A stretch of 64,000 bases of DNA from Urophycis tenuis (GCA_036785325.1 JAXIVH010000041.1:2236001-2300000); one strand, 5' to 3'; positions 32,573-46,682 are shown, counted from the first letter of the stretch. Program-made: numbers and translations. Notes: a model not told the origin generated them from the sequence alone.

Positions 32573-35500
32573 AACACACATGAATCAGCTTATTATTTCG
32601 ACGACCCATGGGCAAATATAGTCATGCCATACGTTGTTGGAAAGCTTAGATTTCCCCGTTTAAAATGAGCCCATCTCCGAGCAATTTGGTTGCTCACAGA
32701 CAAATCTGCGTCAGGTTGACTGAAGTCTACACAGCAGCTAAAGACATACCTTCAACGTTTCAATTAACATCAATCTTTCCTTACAGAACACAAAAGAATT
32801 AGCTTAGTATTTCAACGACCCTTTAGTGAATATAGTCTTGCCATACGCCGTTGGAAAGCTTAGATTTCCCCGCTTAAAATGAGCCCATCCGCGAGCAGTC
32901 TGGTTGATCACAGACTAAACTGCGTCAGGTTGACTGAAGTCTACCCAGCAGCTAAAAACATACCTTCAACGTTTCAATTAACATCAATCTTTCCTTACAG
33001 AACACAAATTAATTAGCTTAGTATTTCAACGACCCATGAGTCAATATAGTCTTGCCATACGCCGTTGGAAAGCTTAGATTTCCCCGATTAAAATGAGCCC
33101 ATCCGTGAGCAGTCTGGTTCATCACAGACTAAACTGCGTCAGGTTGACTGAAGTCTACCCAGCAGCTAAAAACATACCTTCAACGTTTCAATTAACATCA
33201 ATCTTTCCTTACAGAACACAAATTAATTAGCTAAGTATTTCAATGACCCATGAGTCAATATAGTCTTGCCATACGCCGTTGGAAAGCTTAGATTTCCCCG
33301 CTTAAAATGAGCCCATCCCCGAGCAGTCTGGTTGATCACAGACTAAACTGCGTCAGGTTGAATGAAGTCTACCCAGCAGCTAAAAACATACCTTTAACGT
33401 TTCAATTAACATCAATCTTTCCTTACAGATCACAAATTAATTAGCTTAGTATTTCAACGACCAATGAGTCAATATAGTCTTGCCATACGCCGTTGAAAAG
33501 CTTAGATTTCCCCGCTTAAAATGAGCCCATCCGCCAGCAGTCTGGTTGATCACAGACTAAACTGCGTCAGGTTGACTGAAGTCTACCCAGCAGCTAAAAA
33601 CATACCTTCAACGTTTCAATTAACATCAATCTTTCCTTACAGAACACAAATTAATTAGCTTAGTATTTCAACGACCCTTTGGTGAATATAGTCTTGCCAT
33701 ACGCCGTTGGAAAGCTTAGATTTCCCCGCTTATAATGAGCCCATCCGCCAGCAGTCTGGTTGATCACAGACTAAACTGCGTCAGGTTGACTGAAGTCTAC
33801 CCAGCAGCTAAAAACATACCTTAAACGTTTCAATTAACATCAATCTTTCCTTACAGAACACAAATTAATTAGCTTAGTATTTCAACGACCCATGAGTCAA
33901 TATAGTCTTGCCATACGCCGTTGGAAAGCTTAGATTTCCCCGCTTAAAATGAGCCCATCCGCGAGCAGTCTGGTTGATCACAGACTAAACTGCGTCAGGT
34001 TGAATGAAGTCTACCCAGCAGCTAAAAACATACCTTTAACGTTTCAATTAACATCAATCTTTCCTTACAGAACACAAATTAATTAGCTTAGTATTTCAAC
34101 GGCCCTTTGGTGAATATAGTCTTGCCATACGCCGTTGGAAAGCTTAGATTTCCCTGCTTATAATGAGCCCATCCCGGAGCAATTTGGTTGCTCACAGACA
34201 AAACTGTGTCAGGTTGAGTGAAGTCTACCCAGCAGCTAAAAACATACCTTCAACGTTTCAATTAACATCAATCTTTCCTTACAGAACACAAATTAATTAT
34301 CTTAGTATTTCAACGACCCATGAGTCAATATAGTCTTGCCATACGCCTTTGGAAAGCTTAGATTTCCCCGCTTAAAATGAGCCCATCCGCGAGCAATTTG
34401 GTTGCTCAGAGACAAAACTGTGTCAGGTTGACTGAAGTCTACCCAGCAGCTAAAAACATACCTTCAACGTTTCAATTAACATCAATCTTTCCTTACAGAT
34501 CACAAATTAATTAGCTTAGTATTTCAACGACCAATGAGTCAATATAGTCTTGCCATACGCCGTTGAAAAGCTTAGATTTCCCCGCTTAAAATGAGCCCAT
34601 CCGCCAGCAGTCTGGTTGATCACAGACTAAACTGCGTCAGGTTGACTGAAGTCTACCCAGCAGCTAAAAACATACCTTCAACGTTTCAATTAACATCAAT
34701 CTTTCCTTACAGAACACAAATTAATTAGCTTAGTATTTCAACGACCCTTTGGTGAATATAGTCTTGCCATACGCCGTTGGAAAGCTTAGATTTCCCCGCT
34801 TATAATGAGCCCATCCGCCAGCAGTCTGGTTGATCACAGACTAAACTGCGTCAGGTTGACTGAAGTCTACCCAGCAGCTAAAAACATACCTTAAACGTTT
34901 CAATTAACATCAATCTTTCCTTACAGAACACAAATTAATTAGCTTAGTATTTCAACGAGCCATGAGTCAATATAGTCTTTCCATACGCCGTTGGAAAGCT
35001 TAGATTTCCCCGCTTAAAATGAGCCCATCTCCGAGCAATTTGGTTGCTCACAGACAAATCTGCGTCAGGTTGACTGAAGTCTACACAGCAGCTAAAGACA
35101 TACCTTCAACGTTTCAATTAACATCAATCTTTCCTTACAGAACACAAAAGAATTAGCTTAGTATTTCAACGACCCTTTAGTGAATATAGTCTTGCCATAC
35201 GCCGTTGGAAAGCTTAGATTTCCCCGCTTAAAATGAGCCCATCCGCGAGCAGTCTGGTTGATCACAGACTAAACTGCATCAGGTTGAATGAAGTCTACAC
35301 AGCAGCTAAAAACATACCTTTAACGTTTCAATTAACATCAATCTTTCCTTACAGAACACAAATTAATTAGCTTAGTATTTCAACGCCCCTTTGGTGAATA
35401 TAGTCTTGCCATAGGCCGTTGGAAAGATTAGATTTCCCCGCTTATAATGAGCCCATTCCCGAGCAATTTGGTTGCTCACAGACAAAACTGTGTCAGGTTG

Positions 35501-36615
35501 AGTGAAGTCTACCCAGCAGCTAAAAACATACCTTCAACGTTTCAATTAACATCAATCTTTCCTTACAGAACACAAATTAATTAGCTTAGTATTTCAACGG
35601 CCCTTTGGTGAATATAGTCTTGCCATACGCCGTTGAAAAGCTTAGATTTCCCTGCTTAAAATGAGCCCATCCGCCAGCAATTTGGTTGCTCAGAGACAAT
35701 TTGCTTCAGGTTGACTGAAGTCTACCCAGCAGCTAAAAACATACCTTCAACGTTTCAATTAACATCAATCTTTCCTTACAGATCACAAATTAATTAGCTT
35801 AGTATTTCAACGACCCATGAGTCAATATAGTCTTGCCATACGCCATTGGAAAGCTTAGATTTCCCCGCTTAAAATGAGCCCATCCGCGAGCAGTCTGGTT
35901 AATCACAGACTAAACTGCGTCAGGTTGAATGAAGTCTACCCAGCAGCTAAAAACATACCTTTAACGTTTCAATTAACATCAATCTTTCCTTACAGAACAC
36001 AAATTAATTAGCTTAGTATTTCAAAGACCCTTTGGTGAATATAGTCTTGCCATACGCCGTTGGAAAGCTTAGTTTTCCCCGCTTATAATGAGCCCATCCC
36101 TGAGCAATTTGGTTGCTCAAAGACTAAACTGCGTCAGGTTGACTGAAGTCTACCCAGCAGCTAAAAACATACCTTTAACGTTTCAATTAACATCAATCTT
36201 TCCTTACAGAACACAAATTAATTAGCTTAGTATTTCAACGGCCCTTTGGTGAATATAGTCTTGCCATACGCCGTTGAAAAGCTTAGATTTCCCTGCTTAA
36301 AATGAGCCCATCCGCCAGCAATTTGGTTGCTCAGAGACAATTTGCTTCAGGTTGACTGAAGTCTACCCAGCAGCTAAAAACATACCTTCAACGTTTCAAT
36401 TAACATCAATCTTTCCTTACAGATCACAAATTAATTAGCTTAGTATTTCAACGACCCATGAGTCAATATAGTCTTGCCATACGCCATTGGAAAGCTTAGA
36501 TTTCCCCGCTTAAAATGAGCCCATCCGCGAGCAATTTAGTTGCTCACAGACTAAACTGCGTCAGGTTGAATGAAGTCTACCCAGCAGCTAAAAACATACC
36601 TTCAACTTTTCAATT
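32573..36615 (+). repeat. 214-bp satellite block i, 19 monomers
   Basis: Length is 19 x 214 - 21 - 2; the missing 2 bp are two copies of the 1-bp-short GACAATTTGCTTCAGG monomer (near 35693 and 36336). It includes a five-monomer repeat (ACAGATCAC at 33425 and 34495, 1070 bp apart). It also contains an empty paralog of the retrotransposon site at 35321. No gene seen. Confidence 0.95.
35321..35324 (+). other. Empty paralog 1 of the retrotransposon insertion site
   Basis: The context ACACAGCAGC...CCTTTAACGTTTCAATT followed by the rare CGCCCCTTTGG and CATAGGCCG variants is the same as the two flanks of the retrotransposon joined, with a single TAAC. It shows the pre-insertion state, or a recombined neighbour of it. 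Confidence 0.8.
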
Positions 36616-36855
36616 CACGCGTTTTTTTTGTAATACGTGTAGCTATGATAAAGGACACATGTTTTGGCCTGTTTTATTATTCATAGTTGGCTTAACAGTA
36701 ATAGAATATTATTATATGCTATAAGTGACCAGACGTCCGAGATCAAAACTGGGAGCATAATCCCCGAGAAGGGGGAAAAAAAGGGTCAGCTATGTTTAAG
36801 TATATATATATATATGTGTGTGTATATATGTGTGTGTGTGTGTGTGTATATATGC

Positions 36856-36920
<65 letters not shown>

Positions 36921-37625
36921 AATCACTTACTTGGAACGGCATGATCCCACATCGCTGTGAAGGGATGGCGTTAACCAGGTGGGCGTGCAACCCCTCGAGA
37001 GAGTTGCTGCCTCACCGGCACTTGTACTTGTTCAGCCGGATGCAGTTCTTCACAACCACCTTCACAGAGACATACAGCTGTATGCCAGGGGGGTCATGTA
37101 ACACACAACCTATTGCAAGGTCCTCATTTATGCTGGTGTCATTTTGAAATGTTACCATATACAAGTTTGAATGGTTTTGACACACGATGACTGCAGAGAC
37201 AGCTGCAGGATGGCCCACGAAGCAGGACGGAGGGGGCCTGTGGCTGTGCGGGGAGGACCAGCGGTATGGGTGCTGCCGACACAGGGGGCGGGCGGGCCAC
37301 AGGCTGACGCAGCAGGAGGCCTCGGCTGGAGGCGGGTGGGCGCAGGAGGCTTCGGCCGGGTGGAGGACGACAACGCAGTGGGCTGAACGGGCCGGTTGGT
37401 GGGAGTCACAGGCTCTGGCTCATCAACAAATAACCTGGAAATATAAAATACACACGTGATCAGTATTGATATTGATATCTTTTATAAGAACACTGTTCAT
37501 ACCGTTTACACTTTTTATACAACTGTTTATACAATGTCCATACTGTTTATTTATTAATGTTTATCACTGAAAAATAAAGGTGACTTGGTATGACTTGTGT
37601 GCTATTTTCTTTCCACAGCCAACAG
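36616..37625 (+). repeat. Spacer unit 9
   Basis: Unit 7 class. Microsatellite 36800-36916 (117 bp). Preceded by the GAGCAATTTAGTTGC monomer, as are units 7, 12 and 14, but without the CAATAAAGAACAG monomer upstream; the CGCCATTGG monomer precedes instead. This indicates that the left junction was reshuffled. Confidence 0.9.
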
Positions 37626-38032
37626 AACACACATGAATCAGCTTATTATTTCGACGACCCATGGGCAAATATAGTCATGCCATACGTCGTTGGAAAGCTT
37701 AGATTTCCCCGTTTAAAATGAGCCCATCTCCGAGCAATTTGGTTGCTCACAGACAAATCTGCGTCAGGTTGACTGAAGTCTACACAGCAGCTAAAGACAT
37801 ACCTTCAACGTTTCAATTAACATCAATCTTTCCTTACAGAACACAAATGAATTAGCTTAGTATTTCAACGACCCTTTAGTGAATATAGACTTGCCATACG
37901 CCGTTGGAAAGCTTAGATTTCCCCGCTTAAAATGAGCCCATCCGCGAGCAGTCTGGTTGATCACAGACTAAACTGCGTCAGGTTGACTGAAGTCTACCCA
38001 GCAGCTAAAAACATACCTTCAACTTTTCAATT
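37626..38032 (+). repeat. 214-bp satellite block j, 2 monomers
   Basis: Two-monomer block, the same type as block h (ATAGACTTGCC near 37887). Units 9-10 with this block repeat the arrangement of units 7-8 about 6.4 kb upstream. Confidence 0.95.
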
Positions 38033-38243
38033 CACGCGTTTTTTTTGTAATACGTGTAGCTATGATAAAGGACACATGTTTTGGCCTGTTTTATTATTCA
38101 TAGTTGGCTTAACAGTAATAGAATATTATTATATGCTATAAGTGACCAGACGTCCGAGATCAAAACTGGGAGCATAATCCCCGAGAAGGGGGAAAAAAAG
38201 GGTCAGCTATGTTTAAGTATATATATATATGTGTGTGTATATA

Positions 38244-38289
<46 letters not shown>

Positions 38290-38994
38290 AATCACTTACT
38301 TGGAACGGCATGATCCCACATCGCTGTGAAGGGATGGCGTTAACCAGGTGGGCGTGCAACCCCTCGAGAGAGTTGCTGCCTCACCGGCACTTGTACTTGT
38401 TCAGCCGGATGCAGTTCTTCACAACCACCTTCACAGAGACATACAGCTGTATGCCAGGGGGGTCATGTAACACACAACCTATTGCAAGGTCCTCATTTAT
38501 GCTGGTGTCATTTTGAAATGTTACCATATACAAGTTTGAATGGTTTTGACACACGATGACTGCAGAGACAGCTGCAGGATGGCCCACGAAGCAGGACGGA
38601 GGGGGCCTGTGGCTGTGCGGGGAGGACCAGCGGTATGGGTGCTGCCGACACAGGGGGCGGGCGGGCCACAGGCTGACGCAGCAGGAGGCCTCGGCTGGAG
38701 GCGGGTGGGCGCAGGAGGCTTCGGCCGGGTGGAGGACGACAACGCAGTGGGCTGAACGGGCCGGTTGGTGGGAGTCACAGGCTCTGGCTCATCAACAAAT
38801 AACCTGGAAATATAAAATACACACGTGATCAGTATTGATATTGATATCTTTTATAAGAACACTGTTCATACCGTTTACACTTTTTATACAACTGTTTATA
38901 CAATGTCCATACTGTTTATTTATTAATGATTATCACTGAAAAATAAAGGTGACTTGGTATGACTTGTGTGCTATTTTCTTTCCACAGCCAACAG
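38033..38994 (+). repeat. Spacer unit 10
   Basis: Compact class. Microsatellite 38217-38285 (69 bp); right arm with TTAATGATTATC. With block k it forms a 1369-bp tandem duplication with unit 11. Confidence 0.9.
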
Positions 38995-39401
38995 AACACA
39001 CATGAATCAGCTTATTATTTCGACGACCCATGGGCAAATATAGTCATGCCATACGTTGTTGGAAAGCTTAGATTTCCCCGTTTAAAATGAGCCCATCTCC
39101 GAGCAATTTGGTTGCTCACAGACAAATCTGCGTCAGGTTGACTGAAGTCTACACAGCAGCTAAAGACATACCTTCAACGTTTCAATTAACATCAATCTTT
39201 CCTTACAGAACACAAAAGAATTAGCTTAGTATTTCAACGACCCTTTAGTGAATATAGTCTTGCCATACGCCGTTGGAAAGCTTAGATTTCCCCGCTTAAA
39301 ATGAGCCCATCCGCGAGCAGTCTGGTTGATCACAGACTAAACTGCGTCAGGTTGACTGAAGTCTACCCAGCAGCTAAAAACATACCTTCAACTTTTCAAT
39401 T
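38995..39401 (+). repeat. 214-bp satellite block k, 2 monomers
   Basis: Two-monomer block with CATACGTTGTTGG, AAAAGAATTAGC and ATAGTCTTGCC, so not the h/j/o type. It resembles the first two monomers of blocks i and l, as expected if a unit plus dimer was duplicated from there. Confidence 0.95.
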
Positions 39402-39612
39402 CACGCGTTTTTTTTGTAATACGTGTAGCTATGATAAAGGACACATGTTTTGGCCTGTTTTATTATTCATAGTTGGCTTAACAGTAATAGAATATTATTA
39501 TATGCTATAAGTGACCAGACGTCCGAGATCAAAACTGGGAGCATAATCCCCGAGAAGGGGGAAAAAAAGGGTCAGCTATGTTTAAGTATATATATATATG
39601 TGTGTGTATATA

Positions 39613-39658
<46 letters not shown>

Positions 39659-40363
39659 AATCACTTACTTGGAACGGCATGATCCCACATCGCTGTGAAG
39701 GGATGGCGTTAACCAGGTGGGCGTGCAACCCCTCGAGAGAGTTGCTGCCTCACCGGCACTTGTACTTGTTCAGCCGGATGCAGTTCTTCACAACCACCTT
39801 CACAGAGACATACAGCTGTATGCCAGGGGGGTCATGTAACACACAACCTATTGCAAGGTCCTCATTTATGCTGGTGTCATTTTGAAATGTTACCATATAC
39901 AAGTTTGAATGGTTTTGACACACGATGACTGCAGAGACAGCTGCAGGATGGCCCACGAAGCAGGACGGAGGGGGCCTGTGGCTGTGCGGGGAGGACCAGC
40001 GGTATGGGTGCTGCCGACACAGGGGGCGGGCGGGCCACAGGCTGACGCAGCAGGAGGCCTCGGCTGGAGGCGGGTGGGCGCAGGAGGCTTCGGCCGGGTG
40101 GAGGACGACAACGCAGTGGGCTGAACGGGCCGGTTGGTGGGAGTCACAGGCTCTGGCTCATCAACAAATAACCTGGAAATATAAAATACACACGTGATCA
40201 GTATTGATATTGATATCTTTTATAAGAACACTGTTCATACCGTTTACACTTTTTATACAACTGTTTATACAATGTCCATACTGTTTATTTATTAATGATT
40301 ATCACTGAAAAATAAAGGTGACTTGGTATGACTTGTGTGCTATTTTCTTTCCACAGCCAACAG
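39402..40363 (+). repeat. Spacer unit 11
   Basis: Compact class. Microsatellite 39586-39654 (69 bp, the same length as in units 8, 10 and 15). The constant length of a normally unstable tract points to very recent duplication of this class. Confidence 0.9.
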
Positions 40364-43300
40364 AACACACATGAATCAGCTTATTATTTCGACGACCCAT
40401 GGGCAAATATAGTCATGCCATACGTTGTTGGAAAGCTTAGATTTCCCCGTTTAAAATGAGCCCATCTCCGAGCAATTTGGTTGCTCACAGACAAATCTGC
40501 GTCAGGTTGACTGAAGTCTACACAGCAGCTAAAGACATACCTTCAACGTTTCAATTAACATCAATCTTTCCTTACAGAACACAAAAGAATTAGCTTAGTA
40601 TTTCAACGACCCTTTAGTGAATATAGTCTTGCCATACGCCGTTGGAAAGCTTAGATTTCCCCGCTTAAAATGAGCCCATCCGCGAGCAGTCTGGTTGATC
40701 ACAGACTAAACTGCGTCAGGTTGACTGAAGTCTACCCAGCAGCTAAAAACATACCTTCAACGTTTCAATTAACATCAATCTTTCCTTACAGAACACAAAT
40801 TAATTAGCTTAGTATTTCAACGACCCATGAGTCAATATAGTCTTGCCATACGCCGTTGGAAAGCTTAGATTTCCCCGATTAAAATGAGCCCATCCGCGAG
40901 CAGTCTGGTTCATCACAGACTAAACTGCGTCAGGTTGACTGAAGTCTACCCAGCAGCTAAAAACATACCTTCAACGTTTCAATTAACATCAATCTTTCCT
41001 TACAGAACACAAATTAATTAGCTAAGTATTTCAATGACCCATGAGTCAATATAGTCTTGCCATACGCCGTTGGAAAGCTTAGATTTCCCCGCTTAAAATG
41101 AGCCCATCCCCGAGCAGTCTGGTTGATCACAGACTAAACTGCGTCAGGTTGAATGAAGTCTACCCAGCAGCTAAAAACATACCTTTAACGTTTCAATTAA
41201 CATCAATCTTTCCTTACAGATCACAAATTAATTAGCTTAGTATTTCAACGACCAATGAGTCAATATAGTCTTGCCATACGCCGTTGAAAAGCTTAGATTT
41301 CCCCGCTTAAAATGAGCCCATCCGCCAGCAGTCTGGTTGATCACAGACTAAACTGCGTCAGGTTGACTGAAGTCTACCCAGCAGCTAAAAACATACCTTC
41401 AACGTTTCAATTAACATCAATCTTTCCTTACAGAACACAAATTAATTAGCTTAGTATTTCAACGACCCTTTGGTGAATATAGTCTTGCCATACGCCGTTG
41501 GAAAGCTTAGATTTCCCCGCTTATAATGAGCCCATCCGCCAGCAGTCTGGTTGATCACAGACTAAACTGCGTCAGGTTGACTGAAGTCTACCCAGCAGCT
41601 AAAAACATACCTTAAACGTTTCAATTAACATCAATCTTTCCTTACAGAACACAAATTAATTAGCTTAGTATTTCAACGACCCATGAGTCAATATAGTCTT
41701 GCCATACGCCGTTGGAAAGCTTAGATTTCCCCGCTTAAAATGAGCCCATCCGCGAGCAGTCTGGTTGATCACAGACTAAACTGCGTCAGGTTGAATGAAG
41801 TCTACCCAGCAGCTAAAAACATACCTTTAACGTTTCAATTAACATCAATCTTTCCTTACAGAACACAAATTAATTAGCTTAGTATTTCAACGGCCCTTTG
41901 GTGAATATAGTCTTGCCATACGCCGTTGGAAAGCTTAGATTTCCCTGCTTATAATGAGCCCATCCCGGAGCAATTTGGTTGCTCACAGACAAAACTGTGT
42001 CAGGTTGAGTGAAGTCTACCCAGCAGCTAAAAACATACCTTCAACGTTTCAATTAACATCAATCTTTCCTTACAGAACACAAATTAATTATCTTAGTATT
42101 TCAACGACCCATGAGTCAATATAGTCTTGCCATACGCCGTTGGAAAGCTTAGATTTCCCCGCTTAAAATGAGCCCATCCGCGAGCAATTTGGTTGCTCAG
42201 AGACAAAACTGTGTCAGGTTGACTGAAGTCTACCCAGCAGCTAAAAACATACCTTCAACGTTTCAATTAACATCAATCTTTCCTTACAGATCACAAATTA
42301 ATTAGCTTAGTATTTCAACGACCAATGAGTCAATATAGTCTTGCCATACGCCGTTGAAAAGCTTAGATTTCCCCGCTTAAAATGAGCCCATCCGCCAGCA
42401 GTCTGGTTGATCACAGACTAAACTGCGTCAGGTTGACTGAAGTCTACCCAGCAGCTAAAAACATACCTTCAACGTTTCAATTAACATCAATCTTTCCTTA
42501 CAGAACACAAATTAATTAGCTTAGTATTTCAACGACCCTTTGGTGAATATAGTCTTGCCATACGCCGTTGGAAAGCTTAGATTTCCCCGCTTATAATGAG
42601 CCCATCCGCCAGCAGTCTGGTTGATCACAGACTAAACTGCGTCAGGTTGACTGAAGTCTACCCAGCAGCTAAAAACATACCTTAAACGTTTCAATTAACA
42701 TCAATCTTTCCTTACAGAACACAAATTAATTAGCTTAGTATTTCAACGAGCCATGAGTCAATATAGTCTTTCCATACGCCGTTGGAAAGCTTAGATTTCC
42801 CCGCTTAAAATGAGCCCATCTCCGAGCAATTTGGTTGCTCACAGACAAATCTGCGTCAGGTTGACTGAAGTCTACACAGCAGCTAAAGACATACCTTCAA
42901 CGTTTCAATTAACATCAATCTTTCCTTACAGAACACAAAAGAATTAGCTTAGTATTTCAACGACCCTTTAGTGAATATAGTCTTGCCATACGCCGTTGGA
43001 AAGCTTCGATTTCCCCGCTTAAAATGAGCCCATCCGCGAGCAGTCTGGTTGATCACAGACTAAACTGCGTCAGGTTGAATGAAGTCTACACAGCAGCTAA
43101 AAACATACCTTTAACGTTTCAATTAACATCAATCTTTCCTTACAGAACACAAATTAATTAGCTTAGTATTTCAACGCCCCTTTGGTGAATATAGTCTTGC
43201 CATACGCCGTTGAAAAGCTTAGATTTCCCTGCTTAAAATGAGCCCATCCGCCAGCAATTTGGTTGCTCAGAGACAATTTGCTTCAGGTTGACTGAAGTCT

Positions 43301-43979
43301 ACCCAGCAGCTAAAAACATACCTTCAACGTTTCAATTAACATCAATCTTTCCTTACAGATCACAAATTAATTAGCTTAGTATTTCAACGACCCATGAGTC
43401 AATATAGTCTTGCCATACGCCATTGGAAAGCTTAGATTTCCCCGCTTAAAATGAGCCCATCCGCGAGCAGTCTGGTTAATCACAGACTAAACTGCGTCAG
43501 GTTGAATGAAGTCTACCCAGCAGCTAAAAACATACCTTTAACGTTTCAATTAACATCAATCTTTCCTTACAGAACACAAATTAATTAGCTTAGTATTTCA
43601 AAGACCCTTTGGTGAATATAGTCTTGCCATACGCCGTTGGAAAGCTTAGTTTTCCCCGCTTATAATGAGCCCATCCCTGAGCAATTTGGTTGCTCAAAGA
43701 CTAAACTGCGTCAGGTTGACTGAAGTCTACACAGCAGCTAAAAACATACCTTCAACGTTTCAATTAAGATCAATCTTTCAATAAAGAACAGAAATTAATT
43801 AGCTTAGTATTTCAACGACCCATGACTCAATATAGTCTTGCCATACGCCGTTGGGAAGTTTAGATTTCCCCGCTTAAAATGAGCCCATCCGCGAGCAATT
43901 TAGTTGCTCACAGACTAAACTGCGTCAGGTTGAATGAAGTCTACCCAGCAGCTAAAAACATACCTTCAACTTTTCAATT
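40364..43979 (+). repeat. 214-bp satellite block l, 17 monomers
   Basis: Length is 17 x 214 - 21 - 1 (one short GACAATTTGCTTCAGG monomer near 43272). It is largely parallel to block i, with the same five-monomer repeat (ACAGATCAC at 41216 and 42286), and holds a second empty paralog of the retrotransposon site. It ends with the CAATAAAGAACAG edge monomer. No gene seen. Confidence 0.95.
43112..43115 (+). other. Empty paralog 2 of the retrotransposon insertion site
   Basis: ACACAGCAGC context, CCTTTAACGTTTC with a single TAAC, then CGCCCCTTTGG. The next monomers are shortened by one relative to the filled copies (CATACGCCGTTGAAAAG follows directly), so this paralog has also lost a monomer by exchange. 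Confidence 0.75.
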
Positions 43980-44219
43980 CACGCGTTTTTTTTGTAATAC
44001 GTGTAGCTATGATAAAGGACACATGTTTTGGCCTGTTTTATTATTCATAGTTGGCTTAACAGTAATAGAATATTATTATATGCTATAAGTGACCAGACGT
44101 CCGAGATCAAAACTGGGAGCATAATCCCCGAGAAGGGGGAAAAAAAGGGTCAGCTATGTTTAAGTATATATATATATATGTGTGTGTATATATGTGTGTG
44201 TGTGTGTGTGTATATATGC

Positions 44220-44286
<67 letters not shown>

Positions 44287-44991
44287 AATCACTTACTTGG
44301 AACGGCATGATCCCACATCGCTGTGAAGGGATGGCGTTAACCAGGTGGGCGTGCAACCCCTCGAGAGAGTTGCTGCCTCACCGGCACTTGTACTTGTTCA
44401 GCCGGATGCAGTTCTTCACAACCACCTTCACAGAGACATACAGCTGTATGCCAGGGGGGTCATGTAACACACAACCTATTGCAAGGTCCTCATTTATGCT
44501 GGTGTCATTTTGAAATGTTACCATATACAAGTTTGAATGGTTTTGACACACGATGACTGCAGAGACAGCTGCAGGATGGCCCACGAAGCAGGACGGAGGG
44601 GGCCTGTGGCTGTGCGGGGAGGACCAGCGGTATGGGTGCTGCCGACACAGGGGGCGGGCGGGCCACAGGCTGACGCAGCAGGAGGCCTCGGCTGGAGGCG
44701 GGTGGGCGCAGGAGGCTTCGGCCGGGTGGAGGACGACAACGCAGTGGGCTGAACGGGCCGGTTGGTGGGAGTCACAGGCTCTGGCTCATCAACAAATAAC
44801 CTGGAAATATAAAATACACACGTGATCAGTATTGATATTGATATCTTTTATAAGAACACTGTTCATACCGTTTACACTTTTTATACAACTGTTTATACAA
44901 TGTCCATACTGTTTATTTATTAATGTTTATCACTGAAAAATAAAGGTGACTTGGTATGACTTGTGTGCTATTTTCTTTCCACAGCCAACAG
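43980..44991 (+). repeat. Spacer unit 12
   Basis: Unit 7 class. Microsatellite 44164-44282 (119 bp). The first monomer beyond it has GACGACTCATGGGC near 45021 instead of GACGACCCATGGGC. Confidence 0.9.
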
Positions 44992-46682
44992 AACACACAT
45001 GAATCAGCTTATTATTTCGACGACTCATGGGCAAATATAGTCATGCCATACGTCGTTGGAAAGCTTAGATTTCCCCGTTTAAAATGAGCCCATCTCCGAG
45101 CAATTTGGTTGCTCACAGACAAATCTGCGTCAGGTTGACTGAAGTCTACACAGCAGCTAAAGACATACCTTCAACGTTTCAATTAACATCAATCTTTCCT
45201 TACAGAACACAAAAGAATTAGCTTAGTATTTCAACGACCCTTTAGTGAATATAGTCTTGCCATACGCCGTTGGAAAGCTTAGATTTCCCCGCTTAAAATG
45301 AGCCCATCCGCGAGCAGTCTGGTTGATCACAGACTAAACTGCGTCAGGTTGACTGAAGTCTACCCAGCAGCTAAAAACATACCTTCAACGTTTCAATTAA
45401 CATCAATCTTTCCTTACAGAACACAAATTAATTAGCTTAGTATTTCAACGACCCATGAGTCAATATAGTCTTGCCATACGCCGTTGGAAAGCTTAGATTT
45501 CCCCGATTAAAATGAGCCCATCCGCGAGCAGTCTGGTTCATCACAGACTAAACTGCGTCAGGTTGACTGAAGTCTACCCAGCAGCTAAAAACATACCTTC
45601 AACGTTTCAATTAACATCAATCTTTCCTTACAGAACACAAATTAATTAGCTAAGTATTTCAATGACCCATGAGTCAATATAGTCTTGCCATACGCCGTTG
45701 GAAAGCTTAGATTTCCCCGCTTAAAATGAGCCCATCCCCGAGCAGTCTGGTTGATCACAGACTAAACTGCGTCAGGTTGAATGAAGTCTACCCAGCAGCT
45801 AAAAACATACCTTTAACGTTTCAATTAACATCAATCTTTCCTTACAGAACACAAATTAATTAGCTTAGTATTTCAACGACCCATGAGTCAATATAGTCTT
45901 GCCATACGCCGTTGGAAAGCTTAGATTTCCCCGTTTAAAATGAGCCCATCCGCGAGCAGTCTGGTTCATCACAGACTAAACTGCGTCAGGTTGACTGAAG
46001 TCTACCCAGCAGCTAAAAACATACCTTCAACGTTTCAATTAACATCAATCTTTCCTTACAGAACACAAATTAATTAGCTTAGTATTTCAACGGCCCTTTG
46101 GTGAATATAGTCTTGCCATAAGCCGTTGGAAAGCTTAGATTTCCCTGCTTATAATGAGCCCATCCCGGAGCAATTTGGTTGCTCACAGACAAAACTGTGT
46201 CAGGTTGAGTGAAGTCTACCCAGCAGCTAAAAACATACCTTCAACGTTTCAATTAACATCAATCTTTCCTTACAGAACACAAATTAATTATCTTAGTATT
46301 TCAACGACCAATGAGTCAATATAGTCTTGCCATACGCCGTTGGAAAGCTTAGATTTCCCCGCTTAAAATGAGCCCATCCGCGAGCAGTCTGGTTGCTCAC
46401 AGACAAAACTGCGTCAGGTTGACTGAAGTCTACCCAGCAGCTAAAAACATACCTTCAACGTTTCAATTAACATCAATCTTTCAATAAAGAACAGAAATTA
46501 ATTAGCTTAGTATTTCAACGACCCATGACTCAATATAGTCTTGCCATACGCCGTTGGGAACCTTAGATTTCCCCGCTTAAAATGAGCCATTCCGCGAGCA
46601 ATTTGGTTGCTCACAGACAAAACTGCGTCAGGTTGACTGAAGTCTACCCAGCAGCTAAAAACATACCTTCAACTTTTCAATT
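44992..46682 (+). repeat. 214-bp satellite block m, 8 monomers
   Basis: Length is 8 x 214 - 21. From about 46029 it is the same as the right end of block f (CCATAAGCCG, CCCGGAGC, CAATAAAGAACAG edge monomer, GAGCCATTCC). That point is the left limit of segmental-duplication copy B. Confidence 0.95.

Larger units (their letters stand above)
21524..33104 (+). repeat. Large segmental duplication, copy A (about 11.6 kb)
   Basis: All landmarks here recur at a constant +24505 up to spacer unit 7 and +24517 after it; the 12-bp step is the TG tract of units 7 and 14. The segment holds units 6, 7 and 8, the retrotransposon and their satellite. Its left limit is set by CCTTTAACG here against CCTTCAACG at 46028, its right limit by CCGTGAGC at 33105 against CCCCGAGC. 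I saw only a handful of substitutions. Confidence 0.9.
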
